From positions 1,039,650 through 1,103,649 of the forward strand of contig NZ_JAIQDB010000001.1 of the NCBI RefSeq assembly GCF_020037475.1: a stretch of 64,000 bases of DNA, given 5' to 3'. The notes under the pieces were generated by a model. The model saw only the letters and a list, made by a program, of their open reading frames with translations. It searched no databases and was not told where the DNA came from. Source of the DNA: Sutcliffiella deserti (GTDB taxonomy: Bacteria > Bacillota > Bacilli > Bacillales > Bacillaceae_I). Made by a program: the position numbers and the translations under genes. Below are positions 1 through 8,345 of the stretch, one piece after another. The first letter of the stretch is position 1. Each line of letters starts with the position of its first letter.

Positions 1-226
1 CCTGTTCCTCTATTAATCTTGCTTTTATAAAATCTCCTGTAAATCCGGCTGTAAATCCCAGAGCTGTATTGTCCGCTCCTAGACGTTTCAGGACTCTCGA
101 TACGTTAATGCCTTTTCCACCAGGATAGTACATTGTGTTTTCTGCTCGATTGACTGCTCCTTCTTTGAAAGATGCCACTTGCATTACATAATCGATGGAA
201 GGATTTAGTGTAATTGTATAGATCAT
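1..226 (-). CDS. fruK: 1-phosphofructokinase (5' part, runs off the window)
   Basis: Only the first 75 codons are inside the window. They read MIYTITLNPSIDYVMQV and continue to a glycine-rich PGGKGINVSRVL motif, the N-terminal signature of PfkB-family sugar kinases of the FruK/LacC type. FruK phosphorylates fructose-1-phosphate to fructose-1,6-bisphosphate after PTS uptake of fructose. The start codon overlaps the stop of the upstream regulator by four bases (ATGA), so the two are translationally coupled. In B. subtilis the order is fruR-fruK-fruA, so the fructose PTS permease is expected just outside the window. The 3' end is cut by the window edge, not truncated biologically. Confidence 0.88.
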   Translation of the reverse strand, partial: MIYTITLNPSIDYVMQVASFKEGAVNRAENTMYYPGGKGINVSRVLKRLGADNTALGFTAGFTGDFIKARLIEEQ

Positions 227-975
227 TTGCTCACCACCATAACGGATGTTTTTTCTTCAAAAGCTGGTAACAATTCTGGATCGCAATAGTTGGTAATAAT
301 TGTTGCCTCTTTTAGTATTCCTACCTTGGCAAAAGTTACTTCGTTTATTTTAGAGTCGTCTGCAAGAACGTAGGCTTGTTGTGCATGCTTCATCGCTAGG
401 CTTTTAACTGCTGCTTCTTCCGGGTCAGGTGTGGTATAGCCACTAGTTAGATGCACCCCGTTTGTACCAATAAATGCCTTGTCAAAATTATAGGCCTCAA
501 TGCTTTCAGTTGCTTTTTTACCAATGATCGCACCGGTTTTATTTTTCATATACCCGCCAACAATGTAAGTCGGAATATCTTGTTCCATAAGTGCCTGGAT
601 ATGCGCAAACCCATTGGTGACTACCGTGATTTTTTTAGTAGCCAAGTGGTTAATCATCTGGTAGGTTGTTGTACCGGCATCTAGGAAAATGCAATCTCCC
701 TCTTCCACTAGATTCGCAGCAGCGACGGCAATCCTGTTTTTCGCCTCAAGGTTCTGGGACGATTTCTCCTGAATGCTCGGCTCTGCACCTTTTTGGTGAA
801 GTCTTGCTGCCCCCCCATGAACCCGCTTAAGCTTATTCTCTTCTTCAAGCTGACTTAAGTCTCTTCTTATCGTAGATTCTGAAGCACCTGTAATATCAAC
901 CAATTCTTGTAATTTAACGACATCGTTTTGTTTAATTAATTCTAAGATTTTATGCTGTCTTTCTGGTGTTAACAT
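223..975 (-). CDS. fruR: DeoR-family fructose operon repressor
   Basis: This 250-residue protein is a DeoR/GlpR-type regulator. Residues 1-57 form the winged helix-turn-helix (MLTPERQHKILELI, then GASESTIRRDLSQLEE) and the rest is the sugar-phosphate sensing domain, with the typical DAGTTTYQMINHL and TNG segments. Such proteins normally bind a phosphorylated sugar and release DNA. It is the first gene of an operon with fruK and overlaps it by four bases, which fixes the fructose-1-phosphate assignment better than sequence alone. The start has the ribosome site AAAAGGTGAT. Two identical 13-bp direct repeats and a cre-like site lie upstream, so autorepression and CcpA control are likely. Confidence 0.9.
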   Translation of the reverse strand: MLTPERQHKILELIKQNDVVKLQELVDITGASESTIRRDLSQLEEENKLKRVHGGAARLHQKGAEPSIQEKSSQNLEAKNRIAVAAANLVEEGDCIFLDAGTTTYQMINHLATKKITVVTNGFAHIQALMEQDIPTYIVGGYMKNKTGAIIGKKATESIEAYNFDKAFIGTNGVHLTSGYTTPDPEEAAVKSLAMKHAQQAYVLADDSKINEVTFAKVGILKEATIITNYCDPELLPAFEEKTSVMVVSK

Positions 976-1011
976 GACATCACCTTTTTTAGAACTTTAG
1001 TATGTATCCAT

Positions 1012-1040
1012 ATTGTAATGTAAGCATTTACAAAAATCAA
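1012..1040 (-). promoter_or_regulatory. sigma-A promoter of fruRK with a cre-like site in the spacer
   Basis: On the minus strand TTGATT (1040-1035) and TACAAT (1017-1012) are separated by 17 bp. The spacer holds TGTAAATGCTTACA (1032-1019), a near-palindrome that fits the CcpA cre consensus at all but one fixed position. This placement would give catabolite repression of the fructose operon. Confidence 0.65.
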
Positions 1041-1083
1041 TCAAAAACGTTCAAAAGAAATCACTCTCATTCAAAAACGTTCA
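1041..1083 (-). promoter_or_regulatory. Two identical FruR operator candidates
   Basis: The 13-mer TGAACGTTTTTGA (minus strand) occurs exactly twice, at 1041-1053 and 1071-1083, with start points 30 bp apart (about three helical turns). The first copy abuts the -35 element. Spaced direct repeats of this kind are typical for DeoR-family operators. Confidence 0.6.
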
Positions 1084-1109
1084 CGGTTTGTATGTTTTTT
1101 TGGCGGTCT

Positions 1110-1136
1110 ATGGAAATAGAGGGTCCCTATTTCCAT
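1110..1136. repeat. Perfect 10-bp inverted repeat
   Basis: Arms ATGGAAATAG and CTATTTCCAT (7-base loop) lie between the divergent fruR and copper-protein genes. Neither strand has a T-tract after the stem, so it is not a clear terminator. It could be an operator or a structured leader. The rest of the roughly 350-base gap (976-1323) holds the fru control region and, near 1172-1196, a weaker TGTCCC/GGGACA pair. Confidence 0.5.
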
Positions 1137-1323
1137 AATTAAGGTTTATAAAATATACCAATTAAATGCATGCAGCGCTGTCCCCCTCCCTGATGGTGGG
1201 ACATGTAGGCAGGAGTTTTACAATATTGTGCAGATTTTAAGGATTTTCAATTTTAAGTATTAATAAGTTAGCTAGCCGGGTACACCATGAATGTTTAAAA
1301 AATCTTGAAAGGAGTTTTCCACT

Positions 1324-1659
1324 TTGTTATCTAAAAGTCAATATCAAGAATGTTTGGACGCCTGCTTGGCCTGTATGGAAGCCTGTAATATTTGTTTTAA
1401 TGCCTGTTTAGATGAGAATGATGTAAAAATGATGGCTACCTGTATCAGATTGGATCGCGAATGTGCAGATATTTGTAGCCTTGCAGCGAAAGCCATTCAA
1501 TCAGACAGCCCATTCCTGGATTCAATCTGTAAGTTATGTGCCGAGATATGTGAAGCCTGTGGAGAAGAATGTAGTAAGCATAGTCACGAACATTGTCAAA
1601 AGTGTGCAGATGCATGTTTTCGATGTGCAGAAGCTTGTAGAAGAATGATTACTGCATAA
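1324..1659 (+). CDS. Cys-rich four-helix copper-storage protein (DUF326 / Csp type)
   Basis: This 111-residue cytosolic-looking protein has 19 cysteines, mostly as CxxC or CxxxC pairs spread over four predicted helices (for example C14/C17, C21/C24/C28, C72/C76/C79, C91/C94/C98, C101/C105). It ends with a His-containing turn SKHSHEHC. This is the hallmark of the DUF326 four-helix-bundle copper proteins (Csp family; B. subtilis YhjQ is a relative), which bind many Cu(I) ions in the bundle core. The start is taken as TTG at 1324 because AAAGGAG ends nine bases before it; the next ATG would remove three cysteines. No signal peptide is seen. It lies next to a TCS/lipoprotein group that also looks metal-related. 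Confidence 0.85.
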   Translation: MLSKSQYQECLDACLACMEACNICFNACLDENDVKMMATCIRLDRECADICSLAAKAIQSDSPFLDSICKLCAEICEACGEECSKHSHEHCQKCADACFRCAEACRRMITA

Positions 1660-1671
1660 TGTAGATTTTTT

Positions 1672-1705
1672 AAGACACGTCAGTTTATTGACGTGTCTTT
1701 TTTTG
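1672..1705 (+). terminator. Rho-independent terminator of the copper-storage gene
   Basis: Perfect 11-bp stem AAGACACGTCA/TGACGTGTCTT with a six-base loop, followed by a T-run. Confidence 0.9.
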
Positions 1706-1779
1706 TATTTTCTAATAACTACCCCTATAATACATACATCTAATCCAGCGAGAAATTCATTTTGATTTTTATATTACAT

Positions 1780-1819
1780 TCTGTAAATCTGCAAACTTTC
1801 TCGATAATTTCCGTATACT
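1780..1819 (+). promoter_or_regulatory. Promoter of the two-component operon with TCTGYAAA direct repeat
   Basis: Adjacent octamers TCTGTAAA (1780-1787) and TCTGCAAA (1788-1795) precede a TATACT -10 (1814-1819) by 18 bp, and no -35 hexamer is recognisable. This is the usual layout of promoters activated by OmpR-family regulators. A matching TCTGCAAA/N18/TATATT is found upstream of the YdhK gene. Confidence 0.5.
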
Positions 1820-1848
1820 CTATATTTATTATAAAGTAGGTGAGGTTC

Positions 1849-3210
1849 ATGAAGTTCTCAACCAAGCTAGGTCTTTGGTTTTTCTTTTGTATACTAATTA
1901 TTGAAACTGGTTCCATGCTATTTCTTCACCAAAATGTCGTCCAAACTCTCATTGATAATGAAAAGGAGGCTCTATTGGCAAGAGGCGCTAGCCATAGAGA
2001 TGTTCTTGAAGATTCGTTTACCGACAATACACTTCAACATATCGTGTTAATGGAATCAAAAACCGATACAGAAGTGGTGATAACAGACCAAAATGGTGAT
2101 GTTATCGAATCATCCATTGCCCTTAACGAAGAAATAAATTTCTTTATTTTGCAGATTACGAATGACGATCAGGTCATCGAAGCAGATTGGGAGTCCCAAT
2201 CCTATATAGCTACTGCTTCACCTTTTAGATCCAATAGTGGTGAAAACGGAACCGTCTATATGCTAAAAAGCACAAACCAGATGAAAGGCTTGATTACCGA
2301 TTTAAATCATCACTTCGCCATTGCTGTTATCATTATTTTATTTTTCCTGGTAATTACAAACATCATCTTAGTAAAGCTTTTAACCAAACCTTTAGTATCC
2401 ATGAAGGAGGCAACGAAGAGAATTAGTGAAGGAGACTTCACTGTTACTCTCCCTGTAAAATCCAAGGATGAGATTGGTGAATTGGCAAATTCCATCCAAA
2501 CATTGGCAAGTAATCTAAACTACTTGAAACAGGAGCGAAAGGAATTTCTGGCAAGTATATCGCATGAGCTCCGTACTCCACTCACTTATATTAGAGGTTA
2601 TGCTGACATTGGTCAAAAGCCCAATTTAGTGGAGAGCCAAAAGAATGAATACCTGAAGATCATTCATGAAGAATCGATTCGTGTTTCAAACCTTCTTGAA
2701 GATCTTTTCGAATTGGCCAAAATGGATCAAAATTCATTTTCGATTATGAATGAAGAAGTCCAATTCAGGGAATTTTTACAGACTATTTACGATAAGGCTT
2801 ATCCTGTATTCTCCAATTCAGGCATTGAACTTAAGTTTAATCGTAAAGAGGAATGCTACGTGAATATAGATCCATTGCGATTTGAACAAGTAGTGCTAAA
2901 TATATTGGACAATGCTCTGAAGTATTCAGATGGAGGCACCACAACCATCGAATTAAGCAAAAAGGACAATACCTGTAAACTCACCATTTCTGACGAAGGG
3001 AAAGGAATCCCTGAGGATCAAATTCCGTATATATTTGATCGATTATTTCGAGTGGAAAAGTCCCGTTCTCGTCTTACAGGTGGAGTTGGTCTGGGGTTAT
3101 CCATCGTAAAAGAAATTGTAGATGCCCACGAGGGGGAGTTGAAGGTAAGCAGTGAATTTGGTGTCGGTACAACTGTATCAATTCTATTAAAGGAGGCAAA
3201 GAATAGATGA
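1849..3210 (+). CDS. Membrane sensor histidine kinase (HAMP-HisKA-HATPase)
   Basis: A 453-residue sensor kinase. Transmembrane helix 1 spans about residues 8-29, an extracytoplasmic sensor domain runs to about 155, helix 2 spans about 156-178, then a HAMP domain. The H-box SHELRTPLTYIRGY puts the phospho-accepting histidine at about 239. The N-box (NILDNALKYS), G1 (DEGKGI) and G2 (GGVGLGLS) boxes are intact. I prefer ATG 1849 over the GTG nine bases upstream because AGGTGAGG (1838-1845) is correctly spaced only for 1849. It overlaps the response regulator by four bases. The signal is unknown; the downstream and neighbouring genes suggest copper or envelope redox stress. Confidence 0.92.
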   Translation: MKFSTKLGLWFFFCILIIETGSMLFLHQNVVQTLIDNEKEALLARGASHRDVLEDSFTDNTLQHIVLMESKTDTEVVITDQNGDVIESSIALNEEINFFILQITNDDQVIEADWESQSYIATASPFRSNSGENGTVYMLKSTNQMKGLITDLNHHFAIAVIIILFFLVITNIILVKLLTKPLVSMKEATKRISEGDFTVTLPVKSKDEIGELANSIQTLASNLNYLKQERKEFLASISHELRTPLTYIRGYADIGQKPNLVESQKNEYLKIIHEESIRVSNLLEDLFELAKMDQNSFSIMNEEVQFREFLQTIYDKAYPVFSNSGIELKFNRKEECYVNIDPLRFEQVVLNILDNALKYSDGGTTTIELSKKDNTCKLTISDEGKGIPEDQIPYIFDRLFRVEKSRSRLTGGVGLGLSIVKEIVDAHEGELKVSSEFGVGTTVSILLKEAKNR

Positions 3211-3902
3211 ATCAAATCTTACTGATAGATGACGAACAAAGAATGCTAGATCTCTTATATCTCTATTTAACCCCGCACGGATTTTCCTGTATCAAAAAGA
3301 CTACTGCTTCAGAGGGGATTCGGTTCCTTGGAGATCATGAAGTCGATCTTATTATTCTTGACGTCATGATGCCAACCATGGATGGTTGGGAAGCATTAGC
3401 TGCTATTCGGGAATTCAGTGAAATTCCTATTATCATGCTGACAGCTCGAAACGATAACAGCGACATAATAAAAGGATTGAAGAATGGTGCGGACGATTAC
3501 ATTTCCAAACCATTTAATGAAGACGTGCTTGTAGCTCGGATTGAAGCTGTACTCCGCCGCTCGGGTAAAGAGAAGACAAAGGAAAAGCCATTACTATTTA
3601 AAGGTTTATCCCTTGACTCTTTCTCTTACAAGCTATCATATAATGGGAGTCCTATTGCGGTTACACCCAAAGAATTTTCCTTACTAGAATTATTTTTAAA
3701 TTATCCGGATAAGGTCTTCTCAAGGGATCATCTACTTTCTACAATTTGGGAGTTGAAAGCAGAGACTGAAAACCGAACCATCGACTCCCACATTCGCAAC
3801 CTTAGAGAAAAACTACGACAAGCAGGTTTTAATGTGGACAAGCATTTAAAAACAATTTGGGGAATCGGTTATAGGTGGAATAATAAATTCGAGTCAAATT
3901 AA
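3207..3902 (+). CDS. OmpR/PhoB-family response regulator
   Basis: This 231-residue protein has an N-terminal receiver domain (acidic pair D8/D9, phospho-acceptor D52 in LIILDVMMP, switch Thr in MLTA, conserved Lys in SKPF) and a C-terminal winged helix with the usual VTPKEFSLLELF start and GIGYRW end. It overlaps the kinase by four bases and is its obvious partner. The operon continues into the lipoprotein and membrane-protein genes. It probably binds the TCTGCAAA repeats ahead of its own operon and ahead of ydhK. Confidence 0.93.
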   Translation: MNQILLIDDEQRMLDLLYLYLTPHGFSCIKKTTASEGIRFLGDHEVDLIILDVMMPTMDGWEALAAIREFSEIPIIMLTARNDNSDIIKGLKNGADDYISKPFNEDVLVARIEAVLRRSGKEKTKEKPLLFKGLSLDSFSYKLSYNGSPIAVTPKEFSLLELFLNYPDKVFSRDHLLSTIWELKAETENRTIDSHIRNLREKLRQAGFNVDKHLKTIWGIGYRWNNKFESN

Positions 3903-3923
3903 TAAAACCAGTGGAGGTTCGCA

Positions 3924-4856
3924 ATGGAAAAAGTGAAACAATTTATCCTGATAGCATTAATTAGTATTCTGTTTGTTGGATGTTCAGGTAAAGGTCAGAA
4001 CAACAATGATGAATATTTTATAGAAGTAAAGAAAGAAACCATCAATCATATCCATGGGATTGGTTACTTAGGTAATGAGAAAAAATTATTTTTAGCAACC
4101 CATCACGGCCTTTTACGATACTCTGAAGGAAAATGGTACAAGACTAGTAGAAATAATCATGATTATATGGGATTCCAAGCGACAGATGAGCAATTTTTTT
4201 CCAGCGGTCATCCAACTCTAAATTCCGACTTAAAAAATCCCCTTGGACTCGTAAAAAGTAAAGACCAGGGAGCTTCCATTGAAAAGATTGCTTTTTACGG
4301 AGAAATTGACTTCCATTATCTTGCCGCAGGTTATAAAAGTCATACGTTATATGTTTTTAATGAGCATGAAAATTCTTTAGAAATCGGTCTCCATTATTCG
4401 CTTGATGAAGGTGAAACATGGGAAACAAGTTCTATGCAAGAAGTCTCTGCCAATGCGATTGGAAACATTGCTACACATCCTACCGTTTCCGAAAATGTTG
4501 CTATTTCCACTAATAAAGGATTGTTTATCTCTTCTGACTTTGGTAATGAATTTAAATTGCTCACTAGCTCAAATCCAGTGACATCAGTGGAATACCAGGA
4601 GGACAGCCTGATTTACTTTATCTTGGAAAACAATGAAACCAAATTACTAACATACAATTTGAAAAATGAAACTACTGACGAGTTGGCCCTACCTGAAGGG
4701 ATATCCAGTAAAAATCCCATTATGTTTATTGCTACGAATCCTGAAAATAGGACAGAGATAACAGCTGTGACCTTGAATAATGACATTTATCAATCGAAGA
4801 ATAATGGAGGAAGCTGGAGGCTACTAGCAGAAGAAGGAAACGTTTCGAATGAGTAG
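3924..4856 (+). CDS. BNR/Asp-box beta-propeller lipoprotein (F510_1955-type)
   Basis: A 310-residue secreted lipoprotein. The signal peptide ends with lipobox FVGC. The body has repeated Asp-box or sialidase-like strands, for example SLDEGETW, SSDFGNEF and SKNNGGSW, indicating a beta-propeller. It begins HIHGIGYL, characteristic of the family NCBI names F510_1955 glycosylhydrolase. Despite that name I see no evidence for glycosidase activity, and the fold is equally common in binding proteins. The start has GGAGG at correct spacing. It follows the response regulator by 21 bases and overlaps the next gene, so the four genes form one operon. Its genomic company suggests an extracytoplasmic metal or redox role. 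Confidence 0.75.
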   Translation: MEKVKQFILIALISILFVGCSGKGQNNNDEYFIEVKKETINHIHGIGYLGNEKKLFLATHHGLLRYSEGKWYKTSRNNHDYMGFQATDEQFFSSGHPTLNSDLKNPLGLVKSKDQGASIEKIAFYGEIDFHYLAAGYKSHTLYVFNEHENSLEIGLHYSLDEGETWETSSMQEVSANAIGNIATHPTVSENVAISTNKGLFISSDFGNEFKLLTSSNPVTSVEYQEDSLIYFILENNETKLLTYNLKNETTDELALPEGISSKNPIMFIATNPENRTEITAVTLNNDIYQSKNNGGSWRLLAEEGNVSNE

Positions 4857-5508
4857 GGGAAGGAAGCATATCATTATCGGAGTCTGTTCCCTTCTGATGA
4901 GTTATCTTATTGTACAAAGCAGAAATGAATGGGCTCCTTTGCACGCATGGAATCGTGCTTTCGCAGATGTTTCATTATTCATGCTTGGACTAGTCATGAT
5001 TATTGGACCTATCGTACGTATCTTTCCGGTCTTAAAGGGAATGGTTACATGGCGAAGATCCTTAGGAGTTTGGTCTGGAATTCTTGCGCTTATTCATACG
5101 ATTATCATTCTAGATGGATGGGTGGAATGGGATGTTGCTCGATTATTTTTCATTTTTACTCCATTTGGAAAAGAGTGGATTTTGCACCCTGGTTTCGCAC
5201 TCGCTAATGCAATTGGAATAATTGCTGTACTATACTACCTGCTTTTAATGATTACATCGAACAATCTGAGTATCAAAAAATTAGGTAACTCTGCCTGGAA
5301 TTATTTACAGAGCAAAACTAGCACTCTTTATCTTCTAATTTTGCTGCATACTCTTTATTTTTTGTATTTTCACAAGCCGGAAAATCCTAACTGGATGAAA
5401 GGCCCTTTTATCGCCATTATTGTTTTGATTTACTTATTTCAAATAGCTGGATTTGTATGGACCATCCGAAAGCGAAACAAAAAAGAGGGGAGGGCAAAAA
5501 TGTTTTAG
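4849..5508 (+). CDS. Ferric-reductase-like (MsrQ/YedZ-type) membrane protein
   Basis: This 219-residue integral membrane protein has about six helices. RRSLGVWSGILALIH and LILLHTLYF place histidines within helices, as in the haem b-ligating ferric-reductase-like transmembrane domain (MsrQ/YedZ family), which passes electrons across the membrane. It overlaps the upstream lipoprotein gene by eight bases and is the last gene of the TCS operon. No MsrP-like partner lies next to it. A membrane-anchored MsrA-MsrB fusion is encoded 40 kb away. Function as a haem electron carrier is inferred from the family. Confidence 0.65.
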   Translation: MSRGRKHIIIGVCSLLMSYLIVQSRNEWAPLHAWNRAFADVSLFMLGLVMIIGPIVRIFPVLKGMVTWRRSLGVWSGILALIHTIIILDGWVEWDVARLFFIFTPFGKEWILHPGFALANAIGIIAVLYYLLLMITSNNLSIKKLGNSAWNYLQSKTSTLYLLILLHTLYFLYFHKPENPNWMKGPFIAIIVLIYLFQIAGFVWTIRKRNKKEGRAKMF

Positions 5509-5520
5509 TCTTAGAAACCC

Positions 5521-5595
5521 TGCATACAGAGTCGAGAAGGCTCACAGGCTACCACGGAAGGCGGAGTCTTGAACGGAAATCAATAGCGGCATATA
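5521..5595 (+). repeat. Truncated copy of a GC-rich dispersed intergenic element
   Basis: The stretch containing GGCGGAGTCTTGAACGGAAA and CAATAGCGGC matches the right-hand part of the fuller element at 28706-28889 (AGTCTTTTGTGGAAATCAAC, AGCGGC). The left half is missing or decayed. Confidence 0.5.
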
Positions 5596-5598
5596 AAG

Positions 5599-5636
5599 CA
5601 CCACTAAAATTGTTCATCTTTTAGTGGTGTTTTTTC
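5599..5636 (+). terminator. Terminator of the TCS-lipoprotein operon
   Basis: Perfect 11-bp stem CACCACTAAAA/TTTTAGTGGTG followed by TTTTTTC. Confidence 0.88.
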
Positions 5637-5860
5637 TATTGTCCCAGGCTAACTTTAATTCTGTATCACTTGAATCTGTAGGATTTTAATCGGCGGTCCC
5701 CATCGCAAAGACATTTGAATGTTGAACTTTTTCTTGTTAGGGGACAACAAACTGAAGTCCCACCCCCTTTTAAAGGCTGAAACCGAAAAAGGTCTTTTTA
5801 AAGAAGTGACTATGCATAAATTCTTTATTACAATGAGTACAGAAACTGGCGTTCTCAGTA
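5637..5860. other. Gene-free convergent intergenic stretch
   Basis: Between the two terminators I find no reading frame with a ribosome-binding site and no recognisable RNA. The long open frame on the minus strand here has no start signal and unusual composition. The stretch may be decayed sequence. Confidence 0.4.
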
Positions 5861-5899
5861 AAAAATAGCTTGTAGAATAACAGCTACAAGCTATTTTTA
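5861..5899. terminator. Strong, probably bidirectional terminator after ydhK
   Basis: A perfect 15-bp stem AAAAATAGCTTGTAG/CTACAAGCTATTTTT with an eight-base loop and T-runs on both strands, just beyond the ydhK stop codon. Confidence 0.9.
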
Positions 5900-5908
5900 T
5901 TTTATTAC

Positions 5909-6493
5909 TTATTCTTCTGAGGATAATTCGCTTTCGGTTACCCATTTATGATTGCTTACTTCTTCCCCGCTGTCTTTCAAGGTGAAGTCTACCATATAGA
6001 CCGTGGTTTGTTCAGCTGAATCAATAACTGCAGTCGCTCCTTCCATACCTTCCATATGTTTAGCTTCCACTTTTACTTCATCTCCAGCTTCATACGGCTC
6101 TTCCTGTCTATCCGCTATTTCTTCATGGATGATCCATTTATGATTTTCGACTCTTTTTCCACCATCTGTTGGGTCATAGGATATGCTATATACCGTGGTA
6201 TCATATGCACCAACAATCGTAGCTTCTGCACCTTTCATACCTGGCATATGAGCCTCTGTTATAATCGCTGTACTTCCAACTGGGAATGCAGGATTTTCTG
6301 CTTGCTCAAGTCCTTCAGGAACCTCACCAGATCCTGACATATCCATTCCGGAATGATCCATTCCTGAGTGATCGGCTTCTGAGTTTTCCTCAACGTTCTT
6401 ATTTGAAACAATATCATTTCCATTATTCGAGCAAGCTGATAAAACTAGCATAGCCGAAAGAACCCCATACATTATTATTTTATTCCATTTCAT
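5909..6493 (-). CDS. ydhK: YdhK-family lipoprotein with two DUF1541 domains
   Basis: A 194-residue lipoprotein. ATG at 6493 is used because AAAGGAGG lies in front of it; the open frame extends further upstream without a start signal. The signal peptide ends in lipobox VLSAC. A Met/His-rich linker (DHSGMDHSGMDMSG) follows. Then come two DUF1541 repeats, each with an HMPGMKGA/HMEGMEGA start, a TTVY core and an ENHKW/SNHKW end. The Met/His composition resembles extracellular Cu(I)/Cu(II)-binding proteins, so a copper-buffering role is a reasonable inference. Its promoter region shares a 13-mer with the TCS operon at 1.8 kb. Confidence 0.85.
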   Translation of the reverse strand: MKWNKIIMYGVLSAMLVLSACSNNGNDIVSNKNVEENSEADHSGMDHSGMDMSGSGEVPEGLEQAENPAFPVGSTAIITEAHMPGMKGAEATIVGAYDTTVYSISYDPTDGGKRVENHKWIIHEEIADRQEEPYEAGDEVKVEAKHMEGMEGATAVIDSAEQTTVYMVDFTLKDSGEEVSNHKWVTESELSSEE

Positions 6494-6514
6494 TCTTGTT
6501 TCCTCCTTTATAGT

Positions 6515-6546
6515 AATATATCTAATATACCCGGAAATTTTGCAGA
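6515..6546 (-). promoter_or_regulatory. ydhK promoter sharing the TCS operon motif
   Basis: Minus strand TCTGCAAAATTTC starts at 6546, and 18 bp separate the octamer from TATATT (6520-6515). The TCS operon has TCTGCAAACTTTC, also 18 bp from its -10. The 12/13 match with identical spacing suggests a common activator, most simply the response regulator at 3207-3902. A second TATATT at 6529-6524 is an alternative -10. Confidence 0.45.
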
Positions 6547-6742
6547 AAATATGGAGAATCCACATTCATATAATCACTTCAAAAAAAAGTTATAGATCCA
6601 GCAGTGTACTATTAAAGTTTTTGCAAATTCGTTATACTCTTTTCGTCATATAGGAAATTCTATTAAGAGTTTTTACTACATAGATGTTCCCTTTATTTCA
6701 CAGATTATGTTATTAGTCTTTCTGCAAAAAACAGTAAAAACA

Positions 6743-6774
6743 CAAAAAAAGAGGACAGTAGCCCTGCCCTCTTT
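6743..6774 (-). terminator. spoVR terminator
   Basis: Minus strand AAAGAGG/CCTCTTT stem extended by CAG/CTG past one mismatch, then a run of T, directly after the spoVR stop. Confidence 0.8.
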
Positions 6775-6776
6775 GC

Positions 6777-8192
6777 TCAAATATACTTCCGATGAATACT
6801 TTTCCCATCATACGTAAACAACACATTCTTCGTTTCAATAACAGATTCCATATGCACCGGTCTTCCCCAAATCTGATAAATATATGGCAGGACTTTTTCC
6901 AGATACTTTAGATCAAGTTCGATTCCCTCATACCAATGCTTCAAATATAACTCGCCCGTTCTTAAATAATCTCCATCGTTTACAGTGATATAAGGGAAAC
7001 CACCATTCACCCTCATATTAATTAACTGGTCGCGTACCCCTTCCCAGGCCTTATCTACAACCTTGTAATCCTTTCCTTGCTTTTGGAAAAGGTACATGTC
7101 TTCTCTCATAACCAAATCTTTATTAAGGTAGTTCCTTAAAAAGGAGATATCGGATTCTACTTCCCGCACCTCAAACATTCTTTCCCGGCCGGACCCTGGT
7201 TTGATTCCATCTCGAATCATGTCCTCTGTCGGGTTATTATAGCGTTCCTCGATATCTTCAAAAATTTTAATTCCCAAGTAATAAGGGTTGATACTTGTGC
7301 GGGATGGTTGCACGACCCCTGCGTTCAATTTCGCATATTCCAGCGCCTCCCCACTTGATAAGTCCAACTCCCTTAGAATGCGTTGATGCCAGTACGAAGC
7401 CCAGCCTTCGTTCATGATTTTTGTTTCCATCTGCGGCCAGAAATACAGCATTTCCTCCCTCATCATCGTTAAAATATCTCGCTGCCACTCCTCCAGCTCA
7501 CTGCTATAATGTTCGATAAAAAGAAGGATATCCTTTTCAGGCTGTGGTGGAAACTTCTTTTTCTTCTTTTTCGGAACAGCCTTCGGTTTGTTTCTTTCAT
7601 CCAAATTCCACAAATCATCATAATCATTCGCTTTTTTCGTTACCTCTTCTTCCTCTTCCATGTCCTCTATGCTCCAGGAAAGTTTGGATCGCATTAAAGA
7701 AGGATCAATATGCTCTTGAATTGCAAGAACGGCATTCAAGAAATTCTCCACTTCTTCTTTGCCGTGGTCATGTTCATATTGCTTAATTCTTTCAGCAGTC
7801 GCCGCCATACTTTCGACCATATCGCGATTTGTATTCTGAAAGCGGCAGTTGTTTTTGAAAAAGTCACAATGGGCAAGAACATGGGCTACGATCAGCTTGT
7901 TTTGGATAAGAGAATTTGTGTCTAGTAAAAAGGCATAACATGGATTCGAATTAATAACCAACTCATATATCTTACTTAGGCCAAGGTCATAATGAAGCTT
8001 CATCTTATGAAATTGCTTTCCAAAGCTCCAATGGGAAAAGCGTGTCGGCATTCCATAAGCACCGAATGTATAAATAATGTCAGCAGGACAAATCTCATAA
8101 CGCATTGGATAAAAGTCTAATCCAAAGCTTTTTGCAATCTCGGTAATCTCATCAATCGTCCGAAATAATGCCTTTTCTTCATCTGCTCTCAT
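6777..8192 (-). CDS. spoVR: SpoVR family stage V sporulation protein
   Basis: The 471-residue product matches SpoVR (B. subtilis about 468 residues), needed for normal spore cortex formation. It carries the conserved [13 protein letters not shown] segment and the C-terminal [11 protein letters not shown] region. A Lys-rich low-complexity stretch (KKKKKK) near residue 210 is the usual variable part. The start has AAAGGGAGG at good spacing. A well-matched sigma-E promoter lies directly upstream, consistent with mother-cell expression as in B. subtilis. The biochemical activity of SpoVR is not established. Confidence 0.95.
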   Translation of the reverse strand: MRADEEKALFRTIDEITEIAKSFGLDFYPMRYEICPADIIYTFGAYGMPTRFSHWSFGKQFHKMKLHYDLGLSKIYELVINSNPCYAFLLDTNSLIQNKLIVAHVLAHCDFFKNNCRFQNTNRDMVESMAATAERIKQYEHDHGKEEVENFLNAVLAIQEHIDPSLMRSKLSWSIEDMEEEEEVTKKANDYDDLWNLDERNKPKAVPKKKKKKFPPQPEKDILLFIEHYSSELEEWQRDILTMMREEMLYFWPQMETKIMNEGWASYWHQRILRELDLSSGEALEYAKLNAGVVQPSRTSINPYYLGIKIFEDIEERYNNPTEDMIRDGIKPGSGRERMFEVREVESDISFLRNYLNKDLVMREDMYLFQKQGKDYKVVDKAWEGVRDQLINMRVNGGFPYITVNDGDYLRTGELYLKHWYEGIELDLKYLEKVLPYIYQIWGRPVHMESVIETKNVLFTYDGKSIHRKYI

Positions 8193-8220
8193 TTTACTAC
8201 CTCCCTTTACCTCTTATCAC

Positions 8221-8249
8221 AATGTATGAACAAGGTTGGGATATCATGA
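8221..8249 (-). promoter_or_regulatory. Sigma-E-type promoter of spoVR
   Basis: Minus strand TCATGAT (8249-8243), 14 bp, then CATACATT (8228-8221). This fits the sigma-E consensus KMATATT-N14-CATACAnT with one -35 mismatch, 29 bases ahead of the start codon. Confidence 0.6.
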
Positions 8250-8345
8250 AAGTGGATTGGCATAAACAGTACTTTTATGTTTTAAGGGAATAATAGAATT
8301 ATGGCGTGTTATACTTTTCTTAGGGATTTTACAGGGAGTGGGTTT

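Noticed and set aside
1840..1848. GTG start nine bases upstream for the sensor kinase
   Set aside because: It would lie on the AGGTGAGG ribosome site, which suits ATG 1849.
5655..5945. 96-codon minus-strand frame after the TCS operon
   Set aside because: No ribosome site, overlaps the ydhK 3' end and terminator, unusual residue composition.
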